From the NCBI RefSeq assembly GCF_030816715.1, contig NZ_JAUSYH010000001.1, forward strand, positions 3,224,001 through 3,288,000: a stretch of 64,000 nucleotides of DNA. Reading direction: 5' to 3'. Position 1 is the stretch's first letter. Every line of letters starts with the position of its first letter. The notes beneath the pieces were generated by a model. The model saw nothing but the letters and a program-made list of their open reading frames with translations. It was not told the origin of the DNA and searched no databases. Shown piece after piece: positions 6,280 to 14,190 of this stretch. Both the position numbers and the translations under genes were made by a program. This DNA is from Streptomyces achromogenes. GTDB taxonomy: Bacteria; Actinomycetota; Actinomycetes; Streptomycetales; Streptomycetaceae.

Positions 6280-7146
6280 TCAGGCGTACCGGTAGGTCCG
6301 GGACATGTCCTCCAGCTGATCCGGCGTCACGTCCCACGGCGGCAGCATCTCCCGGCGGGCGACGACCCGTCGGTACTGGCTGCTGGTCGGCCCCGGCGGT
6401 TCGGCCGGCAGATAGCGGTGGTCGCGGTGGCGGCTCTGCCAGCGGGTCCACAGCAGGTCGACGAAGGCGTGGTGCAGCCAGAAGACGGGGTCGTTGACGG
6501 AGGCGCCGCCCAGCATCACCCCGCCGACCCACCGGTGCACCCGGTTGTGATTGCGCCAGGCGGCGCTGCCGGAGCCGGTCCCCCATCCCTCCAGCTTGTT
6601 GCGGAAGCCCCGGGTGAGGGTCGAGTCGTAGGGCGAGACGTCGTACACCGGGTCCTTCAGCGCCCACTCCACGTCGGCGGCGGTGGGCAGGTCGATCGGG
6701 GCGGCGGCCCGGCCGAGGTCCCGGGTGAGGAACTTCCCGTCGGTGACGTTCTCCTTGAGGGTCCAGTCGCCCGTGGCGTAGGCGAACGGCCCGGTGGTCA
6801 CCCGGTGGTCGGAACGCCGCCCGTTGCCGCCCAGCAGATCCGCCGTCCAGGGCGAGGCGGTCGCGGTGCGCCGGCGCGTCCAGTCCCAGTAGGGCACCGT
6901 CACCGAGGAGTCGACCCGGCGCAGCGCCTCCTCCAGGTCGAGCAGGAACCTGCGGTGCCAGGGCAGGAAGGAGGGCGCCATGTGGGCGCTGCGCAGGCCG
7001 CCTTCGCCGTCCGAGACGTAGTGGTCGATGTGCATGCGCACGAACTCGTCGTACTCCCCCTTGCGTTTGATCTCCAGGAGCGCGTTCACGAAGCGCCGCC
7101 GTTCGGCGGCGGTGAGCGTGCTGACGTCCTTACGGATGTAGGCCAT
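6280..7146 (-). CDS. melC2: Tyrosinase
   Basis: The 288-residue type 3 copper oxidase hydroxylates monophenols and oxidises diphenols to quinones that polymerise to melanin. Two copper sites are readable: CuA with H39, H55 (SAHMAPS) and H64 (PWHRRFL); CuB with H200 and H204 (NHNRVHRWVGG) and H226 in FWLHHAFVD. Length and pattern match secreted Streptomyces tyrosinases. There is no signal peptide; export depends on the Tat-targeted MelC1 partner encoded immediately upstream, whose last 17 bases overlap this gene's start. ATG 7144-7146 is preceded by a G-rich ribosome site. The gene sits beside a chaplin gene as melD2 does in S. coelicolor. Confidence 0.95.
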   Translation of the reverse strand: MAYIRKDVSTLTAAERRRFVNALLEIKRKGEYDEFVRMHIDHYVSDGEGGLRSAHMAPSFLPWHRRFLLDLEEALRRVDSSVTVPYWDWTRRRTATASPWTADLLGGNGRRSDHRVTTGPFAYATGDWTLKENVTDGKFLTRDLGRAAAPIDLPTAADVEWALKDPVYDVSPYDSTLTRGFRNKLEGWGTGSGSAAWRNHNRVHRWVGGVMLGGASVNDPVFWLHHAFVDLLWTRWQSRHRDHRYLPAEPPGPTSSQYRRVVARREMLPPWDVTPDQLEDMSRTYRYA

Positions 7147-7618
7147 GGTGTCCCCCCATGTGCGTGTCGTGGTGGTGTGCCGGGCCCGCCTCGCGCAGCC
7201 GCTGTCCGGGGCCGAGTTCGTCGACGGCGGCCCGGGCCGCCTCCAGCGGGGTCGCGAACGAGCGGTAGTGGTCGACCATGCTCAGCCAGGTGCCGTCGGC
7301 GCGGCGCATCAGGTGCAGCGGACGGCCGTCGACCGTGACCGTCCACCGGGCACGGCCCGCGCCCGCGGTCCCCGCCGTGGTGCGGAGCCCCCGGATGCGC
7401 CGCCCCCGGTAGGTCTCGTCGAAGGAGGTGTCCGCGAGGCCGCCGTCCGCCCGGCGGCGCGGCCGGGTGGCGGTGACGACGGGGACGATCGCGAGGGCCG
7501 CGGACGCGCCGAGCAGAGCGCGCAGCAGGTCGCGTCGTCGTGTGCCGCGCGCCGTGGCGGGTCTTGCCGGGGCCGCCGACGGCGCGGTCAGGGGTACTGC
7601 GTCGGCGCTGACGGCCAT
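7130..7618 (-). CDS. melC1: Tyrosinase cofactor (copper caddie) MelC1
   Basis: The 162-residue protein starts at the ATG 7616-7618, preceded by GAGGAG. It has a twin-arginine export signal (TRRRDLLRALLGASAALA) and a mature domain with GRRIRGL and GRPLHLMRR, typical of MelC1. The C-terminus is rich in histidine (HHHDTHMGGHHGLH), fitting its role in binding copper and delivering it to apo-tyrosinase while carrying that enzyme through the Tat pathway. It is co-transcribed and overlaps melC2. The open frame extends 43 codons further upstream but without a ribosome site. Confidence 0.93.
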   Translation of the reverse strand: MAVSADAVPLTAPSAAPARPATARGTRRRDLLRALLGASAALAIVPVVTATRPRRRADGGLADTSFDETYRGRRIRGLRTTAGTAGAGRARWTVTVDGRPLHLMRRADGTWLSMVDHYRSFATPLEAARAAVDELGPGQRLREAGPAHHHDTHMGGHHGLHP

Positions 7619-7864
7619 GGTGTGCTCCTCGTCCGGGTCCGCTCGTCCCCGTGGTCCGGTGGATTCCTTCGTGGGGGTAACCGTCCGATGGGCCGACTGG
7701 TCACCGCCCGGCCCTCGATCGACCTGCCGCCGCGTGGCGCCGGGCACGGCGACGGGCCCTGGACGAGGTGTCCGGGCCCGTGGTCGTGGCGGTTCGTCAG
7801 CGGCTCATGGAGGGGTTCATGGAGGAGTGGAGGGATTCGTGGGGCGGTTCCCGGGAACGGTCGT
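7619..7864. promoter_or_regulatory. Promoter region of melC1-melC2
   Basis: This noncoding stretch holds a perfect 12-base palindrome gttcccgggaac (7847-7858) and two close direct copies of tcatggagg (7805-7813 and 7817-7825). Either could be a regulator site for the melanin operon or part of the end of the next minus-strand transcript. No reading frame here looks real. Confidence 0.35.
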
Positions 7865-8386
7865 CTAGAGTCCCTCGCCCAGACCGAGGTCCGCGCCGGG
7901 CACCGCCTGCAGCACCGGGGCGATCACACCGACCTGGGGCGTCTGGAGGTCCGGCAGACCGAAGCGGTCGGGGTTGGGCGCGGTGAACGGGGCGTCCAGC
8001 GCCAGACCCGGGCCCTGCGTACGGAGGTCGGAGGCGGGGGCGTCGAGACCGACGTGGTCGAAGTCGGCTCCGAGAACCTCCGGCAGGGGCGCGCGCAGGC
8101 CGAGGCCCGGCAGTCCGGCGGCGACGGGCAACTGCGGAACGACCCGGTCCGGGATGAACCGGCCCTCGACGAAGCGCGGCCCCTCGGGCGCGCCCGGCGT
8201 CGGCAGGGGGATCTCGCCGCCGACCGTGGGCAGTTCCACGCCGAGGGAGTTCTCGACGCCGTCCAGCGGTACCGGGACGGGGACCGTGCCGATCGCGGCG
8301 GCCGGGGTCACGGAGACGGCGGCACTCGCGGCGGCGGCCACGCAGGTGATCACTGCGGCGAGGGTTCCTCGGGTGGTCGACTTCAT
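7865..8386 (-). CDS. Secreted Pro/Leu/Gly-rich protein, unknown function
   Basis: The 173-residue protein begins MKSTTRGTLAAVITCVAAAAS, a clear signal peptide with cleavage near the AAA-IG junction. The mature chain is low in complexity, rich in Pro, Gly, Leu and Val, with no cysteines and no domain I recognise. Short PLP and GLP motifs recur, suggesting a disordered or surface-associated polypeptide. It lies in a run of genes for exported proteins between the tyrosinase and the next chaplin. AAAGGGA is about 14 bases before the start, rather far. Confidence 0.7.
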   Translation of the reverse strand: MKSTTRGTLAAVITCVAAAASAAVSVTPAAAIGTVPVPVPLDGVENSLGVELPTVGGEIPLPTPGAPEGPRFVEGRFIPDRVVPQLPVAAGLPGLGLRAPLPEVLGADFDHVGLDAPASDLRTQGPGLALDAPFTAPNPDRFGLPDLQTPQVGVIAPVLQAVPGADLGLGEGL

Positions 8387-8509
8387 CTCGGGTACGGTCC
8401 CTTTCGACAGGAGAGCGGGAAGGCGTTGCGTCCGTACCGGGTAACGAGCCGGAAAACGGCATCAGTTCACAAATCCCCCGACTGCCGTAATAGTGCTACC
8501 GCCGCCCGG

Positions 8510-9106
8510 TCAGCCGGTCCAGAAACTCCACCACCGGGTCAGAACCAGCATCCCGATCGCCCCGATGTGCAGCAGCGGCGGCGCCCAGGTGAATTCGGCG
8601 AAGAACGTCCGCACGCCGGCCGGGGCGGGCAGGAATCCGTGCCGTACGTCGAACGAGACGGCGTACCAGAAGGCGAGGATCGTGGCGACCCACGCCAGAC
8701 AGCACCACAGGCACAGCGCGTTGATCCGGTACAGCGACTCGAACTGCAGCCAGGAGACGAACCCCACGCCGAACAGACAGCCGGCGGTGAAGGTCAGCCA
8801 GTACCAGCGCGGGAAGGCGGCCCGGGCGAGCAGGCTCATGCCGACGCACACGACCACGCCGTAGGCCACCAGGCCGAGCATCGGGTTGGGGAACCCGAAC
8901 ACCGAGGCCTGGTCGCTCCGCATGACGCTGCCGCAGGAGACCACGGGGTTCAGGCTGCACCCCGGAGTGAATCCGGGATCCTCCAGCAGCTTGAACTCGT
9001 CGAGGGTGATGACCCAGGAAGCCAGCAGCCCGGCCGCGCCGGTCAGGACCAGCAGCAGGGCGAACGCGCGGCCGCCGCCCACGGCCGCCGACTGCGGCGG
9101 CCTCAT
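8510..9106 (-). CDS. Vitamin K epoxide reductase (VKOR) family membrane protein
   Basis: The 198-residue protein has four or five hydrophobic segments. The VKOR active-site motif CLWC lies in the segment LYRINALCLWCCLAW, and the upstream loop pair is CSLNPVVSCGS. In actinobacteria VKOR reoxidises a DsbA-like thiol oxidase using quinone and so drives disulfide formation in exported proteins. That suits a locus encoding cysteine-containing chaplins, though no DsbA gene is adjacent. The ATG at 9104-9106 overlaps the stop of the preceding gene by one base (TGATG), implying coupled translation. The open frame continues far upstream in the shadow of that gene, which is not coding. Confidence 0.9.
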   Translation of the reverse strand: MRPPQSAAVGGGRAFALLLVLTGAAGLLASWVITLDEFKLLEDPGFTPGCSLNPVVSCGSVMRSDQASVFGFPNPMLGLVAYGVVVCVGMSLLARAAFPRWYWLTFTAGCLFGVGFVSWLQFESLYRINALCLWCCLAWVATILAFWYAVSFDVRHGFLPAPAGVRTFFAEFTWAPPLLHIGAIGMLVLTRWWSFWTG

Positions 9107-9606
9107 CAGCCGCGCAGGCGGCGGGCGGGCAGGACGATGTGCGCCGCCGCCGTCAGGGTCTCCTCGGCGCCCGCGAACGCGGCCAGCGCCTCGGGCGTGA
9201 CGGCCTGTCCGGGGGTGGCCTCCGGCCAGGCGCGGCAGGTGAGGACGAGGTAGGCATAGCCGCGCTGCTCGACGGCCGCGAGCCACTCGCGCGGCGGCAG
9301 GCACTGGGCGTGGAGGCCCGGCATGTTCAGGACGGCCGCGCCGGACTCGACCAGCAGGCTGAACGGCAGGCTGGGCCGCTCGGTGCCGTCGACGACTCCG
9401 CCGCCGACGGGCATGCCGTTGTCGCCGAGCAGTCGCGCGACGGCGACGGCCGTCCCCTCGGGACCCTCCGGGGTGTCGCCGAGGGAGTACGCGAGGAGGT
9501 AGGGCATGTCGCCGCCGTCGGGAGCCTCGCCGCTCCACGGCATCACGACGAGGGTGCCCAGGTCGGTCACGCGGAAGGGCCTGGTTGCGCTGGGGGTTGA
9601 GGTCAC
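9106..9606 (-). CDS. Conserved hypothetical protein, possibly DUF5949
   Basis: The 166-residue protein starts at GTG 9604-9606 and has no signal peptide or membrane segment. It begins with a short polar stretch, then DLGTLVVMPWSGEAPDGGDM, and contains mixed alpha/beta segments including LLGDNGMPVGGG. I believe it corresponds to a small Streptomyces family annotated DUF5949, but this is from memory. It is translationally coupled to the downstream VKOR gene, which suggests a shared transcript and perhaps a related role. Confidence 0.6.
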   Translation of the reverse strand: MTSTPSATRPFRVTDLGTLVVMPWSGEAPDGGDMPYLLAYSLGDTPEGPEGTAVAVARLLGDNGMPVGGGVVDGTERPSLPFSLLVESGAAVLNMPGLHAQCLPPREWLAAVEQRGYAYLVLTCRAWPEATPGQAVTPEALAAFAGAEETLTAAAHIVLPARRLRG

Positions 9607-9725
9607 CGCGCGACCTTATCGGCGTGCCGGAGGACCTCCGGACGCGTTCTCACCCGCCCGGGGGACGGCGGTGCGCTGCTCCACACGAACGAGGGACGGG
9701 CCGCTCGACCGGTCTCGAACAGCGC

Positions 9726-9763
9726 GCAGGGCCGGTCCCGTCGGTGACGGGAGCCGGCCCTGC
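9726..9763. terminator. Hairpin terminator after small secreted protein gene
   Basis: The arms gcagggccgg and ccggccctgc (9726-9735, 9754-9763) extend through tcccgtc/gacggga with one bulged G and a 3-base loop. It lies just past the stop of the minus-strand gene at 9777-10064. Confidence 0.65.
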
Positions 9764-9776
9764 GGCGGCGGGCTTC

Positions 9777-10064
9777 TCAGCCCTGCAGCGGCAGCCCGCC
9801 GAGGAGCGGGTTGTGGGTGTTGAGGGCCTCGGCGACGCCGTTCACGGTGTGGAGGACGGAGTCCTCGTTCTCGGTGTCGAGCGCGTCCGACTGGTGCTGC
9901 AACGGCAGCGCGTCCTCCACGTTGACCGGCCCCCTGGCCAGGGTGTCCACCGCGCCGTTGAGGCTGGTCGGCGTGAGGTCGGCGGGAGTGGCGAACGCGG
10001 GGGCGGCGACGCCGGCGAGAATCACGGATCCGGCGACGACGACGGCGGCCTTCAGGGACTTCAT
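9777..10064 (-). CDS. Small secreted protein, unknown function
   Basis: The 95-residue precursor starts at ATG 10062-10064 with AAAGGA upstream. It has a textbook signal peptide (MKSLKAAVVVAGSVILAGVAAPAFA, given here only to its cleavage after AFA). The mature part, about 70 residues, is acidic and helical with no cysteine, containing NGAVDTLARG and NGVAEALNTHNPLLGG. No known domain is recognised. A hairpin terminator follows. It belongs to the same run of exported proteins near the chaplins and may be a developmental surface protein. Confidence 0.7.
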   Translation of the reverse strand: MKSLKAAVVVAGSVILAGVAAPAFATPADLTPTSLNGAVDTLARGPVNVEDALPLQHQSDALDTENEDSVLHTVNGVAEALNTHNPLLGGLPLQG

Positions 10065-10174
10065 CGGATTCCTTTCATCGGCGACTCTGCGACTCGGCAC
10101 AGCAAGTCACCAGGGGAAATTCTGACGCCGTGCCTAACGAGCCCCGTCCGATGCGGAAACCGTGTCCCCACGAA

Positions 10175-10215
10175 ATTCCGCACCCCGGCGTCCTTTCGGA
10201 GCCGGGGTGCGGAAT
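10175..10215. terminator. 15-bp hairpin terminator
   Basis: A perfect 15-bp inverted repeat (10175-10189 with 10201-10215) around an 11-base loop follows the stop of the minus-strand gene at 10258-11112. Confidence 0.7.
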
Positions 10216-10257
10216 GTGCCGGGAACCGCCATACGGAGAACCGCCGTGCGGGTGCCG

Positions 10258-11112
10258 TCAGCCGGCCGGAAGCACCGGCACCGCGGGAGCCGCGGGCCCC
10301 ACGGACAGGGCCGGCGCGGCCGGCAGCGCCGGAGCGGGCGGCAGCGCCGGGGCCGCGGGCGGGACGGCCGCGGCGGGCTCCTCCGCCGGGAGTGCGGGGG
10401 TCTCCGCCGGGAGGGCGGGCAGGCTCGGCGGGGTCAGGCCAAGCCCGGCCAACGTCCCGGCCAGCAGGTCGAGCAGGCCGTCCACCACACCGGTGACCGC
10501 CGACGCGATCTTGCCGCCGTCGAGCGACGTCGCCGCCGCGAGCAGGTCGTCGACGGCCTTCTGCACTGCGGCGAGGGCGTCGGACACCGGGTCGGCGGCA
10601 GCCTTCGGGGCGGCAGCCGCCTTCGGGTCGGCGGCGACGGTCTGCTTCGGCGCGGAGACCGCCGGCCCCGGAGCGTCCGGGAGCGCGGGGGCCGCCTGAG
10701 CGGCCGGGGTCGCCGGGAGCGCGGGAGCGGCCGGGGTCGCCGGGAGCGCGGCCGCCGGGTCGGCGGGCAGGGCCGGCGTGGTCGTCCCCGCCGGGGCGGT
10801 GATCTTCGCGACGGCCGCCTTGACGGCGTCGGCGAGCTGGGTCGCCTGATCGGCGGTGAGTTGACCGTCCTCGGCCTTGAGGACGGTTCCGAGCAGGTCG
10901 GTGACGGGGGTGATCACGGCGCCGAGACGGCCGAGGCCCTCGACCTGGGGGAGCAGCGCGGCGGCGCCGGGGACGGGCGCGTCCGACGCCGCGGCGACGC
11001 GCTCACGGGCCGCGGCGCGGTCGGCCGCCATGGCGGCGGGGGCGGCGATGCCGAGGACGAGGGAGGTGCACAGAGCGGTGGAAGCGATACGCCGTACGGG
11101 CAGGCCACGCAT
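10258..11112 (-). CDS. Secreted Ala/Pro-rich repeat protein, unknown function
   Basis: The 284-residue protein has an arginine-containing signal peptide ending at AAMA-ADR. A helical segment (about 45-110) with QLTADQATQLADAVKAAV is followed by a long Ala/Pro tract with ALPATPAAPAL-type units, a second helical block around 170-215, and a final Pro/Ala-rich tail. There are no mature-chain cysteines and no recognised domain. The composition suggests an extended cell-surface or matrix protein. It lies between the VKOR/tyrosinase genes and a chaplin gene, has GAAAGGAT before its ATG, and is followed by a strong hairpin. Confidence 0.65.
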   Translation of the reverse strand: MRGLPVRRIASTALCTSLVLGIAAPAAMAADRAAARERVAAASDAPVPGAAALLPQVEGLGRLGAVITPVTDLLGTVLKAEDGQLTADQATQLADAVKAAVAKITAPAGTTTPALPADPAAALPATPAAPALPATPAAQAAPALPDAPGPAVSAPKQTVAADPKAAAAPKAAADPVSDALAAVQKAVDDLLAAATSLDGGKIASAVTGVVDGLLDLLAGTLAGLGLTPPSLPALPAETPALPAEEPAAAVPPAAPALPPAPALPAAPALSVGPAAPAVPVLPAG

Positions 11113-11306
11113 GGGAAATCCTTTCGATTGCGTCGGGTCTCATGCCCACCGTGCGAACAGTTGTCGCACTCCGCAACAGATCGAATGCGTGAGGTGACCG
11201 CCCACGCCCTGTTCCGCCCACTCCGCCGCAGGTGGGGGGCCTGTCAAGGCGCGACCGAGCGTGTCGCGGCCACTCCGCCCGTTCGGGGTAACGCTTTTCG
11301 CAAACG

Positions 11307-11343
11307 CGAACGGCCGCCCTCCTGGCGGGAGGGCGGCCGTTCG
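11307..11343. terminator. Strong hairpin terminator of second chaplin
   Basis: A 16-bp perfect stem (11307-11322 with 11328-11343) has a 5-base loop TGGCG. It lies 37 bases past the stop codon of the minus-strand chaplin gene. Confidence 0.8.
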
Positions 11344-11379
11344 ACGGGTGACGCATCGTGACCTCTGGGCGAGGTGACG

Positions 11380-11619
11380 TCAGTCGTTGACGCAGGTGTT
11401 GCCGAACGCCGGGTTCAGCAGGCCGACCACGTTGATCGTGTTGCCGCAGATGTTGACCGGGATGTGGATGGGAACCTGGACGACGTTGCCCGACAGCACA
11501 CCCGGGGAGTGCGCGGCGACGGCGTTCGCGCCACTGTCGGCGGCGGCGATGCCGGAGGCGCCGACGACGGCCGCGGCGGCAACGGAGGTCAGGGCCAGGC
11601 CCTTCGCGATACGCGACAT
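11380..11619 (-). CDS. chpF: Short chaplin (ChpF/ChpH type)
   Basis: The 79-residue precursor has a signal peptide (MSRIAKGLALTSVAAAAVVG, cleaved near AAA-DSG) and one standard chaplin domain with HSPGVLSGNVVQVPIHIPVN, cysteines in NICGN and GNTCVND, ending directly after the second cysteine. The domain matches short chaplins ChpE-H; position next to the tyrosinase region suggests ChpF. These proteins are secreted, form amyloid fibres and lower surface tension so aerial hyphae can emerge. The ATG 11617-11619 is preceded by AAGGAG. A possible BldN-type promoter lies about 60 bases upstream. Confidence 0.92.
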   Translation of the reverse strand: MSRIAKGLALTSVAAAAVVGASGIAAADSGANAVAAHSPGVLSGNVVQVPIHIPVNICGNTINVVGLLNPAFGNTCVND

Positions 11620-11679
11620 GGAGAGGTGCTCCTTGGGGTTTTGACACAAACACCTGGGCGGGGATGCCCGGCGCTGAGG

Positions 11680-11708
11680 TCAACGCGCGGGAACCGCCGG
11701 GGGTTGTG
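11680..11708 (-). promoter_or_regulatory. Possible sigma-BldN promoter of second chaplin
   Basis: On the minus strand CGTTGA (11685-11680) lies 17 bases downstream of CACAAC (11708-11703), a four-of-six match to the recalled -35 CGTAAC. It is 60 bases before the chaplin start. Confidence 0.35.
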
Positions 11709-11859
11709 CCGCCGAAAGAGTGATGTCGGCGGAGGGTTCGCTTCACCATTCCGACACACTTGTCCTGTTTCTACGGATTAATCCGGACAGAAGTTAGAGT
11801 TGCGCCCCACCTGCCGCACGCCTATAGCAAGCAAATCGCACGAAAGGCCACTGCCGGTC

Positions 11860-12963
11860 ATGCGCAATTCCCTGGGTCCGCGGTTGCGCCGCGCGACGGT
11901 CGGCGTCCTCGCCCTCGCCTCACTCTGGGCGCCGTCCGGCGCCCGTGCGGCCGGCGCGCCGCCCGCCACGGAGGCGAAGAGCCTCGCCTTCCAGCAGCGC
12001 TACCACGCCACACAGCACGGCGGGATCGTCCGCGCGGCCAACGCGGCCATCAGCTGCCGGACCGCTCCGGCGGTCCGCGCGGCGCCGTCCTGCCCCGCCG
12101 TCCGCGAGGGCGGAGCGGGCGTCAACAACGGCTTCGACATGTTCTACGTCGACGTCGACGACGACCCGAACACCTACAACTCCTCCCGGGCCGAGGTCCG
12201 TCTGCCGAAGGGCGCACAGGTGACGTACGCGCGCCTGTACTGGGGCGGCAACCTGCGCGTGGGCGAGCAGAAGCCGCCCAAGGACAACGGGAGGGTGCTC
12301 GTCGCCGAGCCCGGCGGGGCGTACAAGGCGGTGCTCGCGGACACGGTCGTCGGCCACCGGGTGGCCCAGGGCGCCGACGCCTTCCAGGCCTCCGCGGACG
12401 TCACCCGGCTGGTGCGGCAGAGCGGCCGGGGCCTCTACACCGTCGCCCAGGTGAACGTGGCCATGGGCCGCTCGACGACCGGGGCGTGGGGCGGCTGGAC
12501 GCTGGTGGTGGCGTACCGCGACCCGAAGGAGCCGCTGCGCGACCTCTCGGTGTGGGACGGCTTCGACACCCTCGGCTCCGCCGCCGGCAAGGAGATCCGG
12601 CTGCGCGGGCTGGACATCGCGCCCGGCGCGGGCGGCCGGGCGGGGCTCGTGGCCTACGACGGCGACCGCGGCCGTTCGGGTGATTCGCTCATGTTGTCGA
12701 CCGGTGGCGGGCGGGCCGTCGCGCTCACCGACCCGGTCAATCCATCTGACGATGTGTTGAACTCCACGATCAGCGAGCCGGGGGAGGCTCCGGCGGCGCG
12801 TGTACCGGCGTACGTCAACACACTCGGCTACGACTCCGATGTGTTCGATCTCCGCAGGGGTTTGCGGCACGGCGGTGACCAGCTGGCCGTTCGGCTCGTT
12901 TCCCACCGGGACGCGGCGTGGGCCGGGGCGCTCTTCGTAGCCGTCGACACACGGAAGAAGTAA
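11860..12963 (+). CDS. Secreted protein of unknown function heading the polysaccharide locus
   Basis: The 367-residue protein has a signal peptide with RLRR followed by ATVGVLALASLWAPSGARA. The mature part contains an acidic, possibly metal-binding stretch DMFYVDVDDDPNTYNSS, aromatic beta-strand-like segments (YARLYWGGNLRVG, GAWGGWTLVVAYRD), and VPAYVNTLGYDSDVFDL. It resembles actinobacterial secreted proteins carrying a DUF3344-like beta-sandwich, an assignment I hold loosely. The ATG 11860 has only a distant GAAAGG. It precedes the exopolysaccharide genes by 51 bases with no terminator, so it may be the first gene of that operon and act on, or bind, the exported polymer. Confidence 0.6.
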   Translation: MRNSLGPRLRRATVGVLALASLWAPSGARAAGAPPATEAKSLAFQQRYHATQHGGIVRAANAAISCRTAPAVRAAPSCPAVREGGAGVNNGFDMFYVDVDDDPNTYNSSRAEVRLPKGAQVTYARLYWGGNLRVGEQKPPKDNGRVLVAEPGGAYKAVLADTVVGHRVAQGADAFQASADVTRLVRQSGRGLYTVAQVNVAMGRSTTGAWGGWTLVVAYRDPKEPLRDLSVWDGFDTLGSAAGKEIRLRGLDIAPGAGGRAGLVAYDGDRGRSGDSLMLSTGGGRAVALTDPVNPSDDVLNSTISEPGEAPAARVPAYVNTLGYDSDVFDLRRGLRHGGDQLAVRLVSHRDAAWAGALFVAVDTRKK

Positions 12964-13014
12964 TCAGCGCGTTCCCGCAGTCCCGAGCGCCACCGTGAGC
13001 GAGGAATCCGCGCA

Positions 13015-14190
13015 ATGCACCAGCCAGAACCCGACGCCGGGCCCCGGGTCCTGCACCTCACCCAACCCGTGAACGGCGGGGTCGCCCGGGTCGTGACCGA
13101 CCTGGCGCGGGCCCAGCTCGCGGCGGGTCTGCACGTCACCGTCGCCTGCCCGGCCGGCGGGCTCGCCGGGGAACTGCGGTCCCTGGGCGCGCGGACCCGG
13201 CACTGGGCGGCGACACGGTCGCCGGGGCCCTCCCTCCCCGGCGAGGTGCGGCGGCTCGCACGCCTGATCGCCGAGGTACGCCCCGACCTCGTGCACGCGC
13301 ACAGCGCGAAGGCGGGGCTGGCCGGCCGGCTCGCGGTGCGCGGCCGGATCCCGACCGTGTTCCAGCCGCACGCCTGGTCCTTCGAGGCTGTCGGAGGCAC
13401 CACCGCGGCGCTCGCCCTCACCTGGGAACGCTTCGGGGCGCGCTGGGCGGACCGGCTGATGTGCGTGAGCGAGGCGGAACGCGCCGCGGGCCTGCGGGCG
13501 GGGATCTCCGCACGATGGAGCGTCGTCCCCAACGGCATCGACTCCGGGCGTTTCCACCCCGCCCCCGTCGACACCGTGCGGGCCTCGCTCCTGCCCGGCC
13601 TCGACCCGGCCGCCCCGCTGGTGGTGTGCGTGGGACGGCTGTGCCGGCAGAAGGGGCAGGACGTGCTGCTGCGGGCCTGGGACACGATCGCGGCCAGGAC
13701 GCCCGCCGCCCGGCTGGTACTGGTCGGCGACGGTCCCGACGCGGCGCGCCTGCGGTCCGGCGCACCGGAGTCGGTGCTGTTCGCGGGGGCCGTCGCCGAC
13801 GCCGCCCCCTGGTACCAGGCGGCCGATCTGGTGGTGCTGCCCTCACGCTGGGAGGGCATGGCGCTGGCCCCGCTGGAGGCGATGGCCTGCGGAAGACCCG
13901 TGGTGGTGACCGACGTGAACGGCGCCCGGGAGAGCCTGCCCGCCCCACTCGCGGAGCACTGCCTCGCCCCCGCCGAGAACCCCGCGGCGCTCGCCGAGAC
14001 GGTCTGCGCACTGCTGCCCGACCCGCTGCTGCGCGAGTCGCTCGGCCACCAGGGGCGCCGCCACGTCCTGGCCACGCACGACGTGCGGCGCACGGCCGAG
14101 GCGGTCGAGGGCGTGTACCGCGAGCTGCTCACGACCACCAAAGGGGCGCGGGTCGCGCCCACCGAGTGCAGGGAGTCCATCCACTCGTGA
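13015..14190 (+). CDS. GT4-family glycosyltransferase
   Basis: The 391-residue protein has the GT-B fold pattern of family 4 retaining transferases. An N-terminal acceptor domain begins RVLHLTQPVNGGVARVV, a linker carries VVPNGID (about residue 170), and the C-terminal donor domain carries VCVGRLCRQKGQDVLL, VGDGPD and the nucleotide-sugar site SRWEGMALAPLEAMACGRPV. It is cytoplasmic and adds sugars to a lipid-linked repeat unit. GAGGA precedes the start, and the stop overlaps the GTG of the sugar-phosphate transferase by four bases, so the pair are co-translated. Confidence 0.88.
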   Translation: MHQPEPDAGPRVLHLTQPVNGGVARVVTDLARAQLAAGLHVTVACPAGGLAGELRSLGARTRHWAATRSPGPSLPGEVRRLARLIAEVRPDLVHAHSAKAGLAGRLAVRGRIPTVFQPHAWSFEAVGGTTAALALTWERFGARWADRLMCVSEAERAAGLRAGISARWSVVPNGIDSGRFHPAPVDTVRASLLPGLDPAAPLVVCVGRLCRQKGQDVLLRAWDTIAARTPAARLVLVGDGPDAARLRSGAPESVLFAGAVADAAPWYQAADLVVLPSRWEGMALAPLEAMACGRPVVVTDVNGARESLPAPLAEHCLAPAENPAALAETVCALLPDPLLRESLGHQGRRHVLATHDVRRTAEAVEGVYRELLTTTKGARVAPTECRESIHS

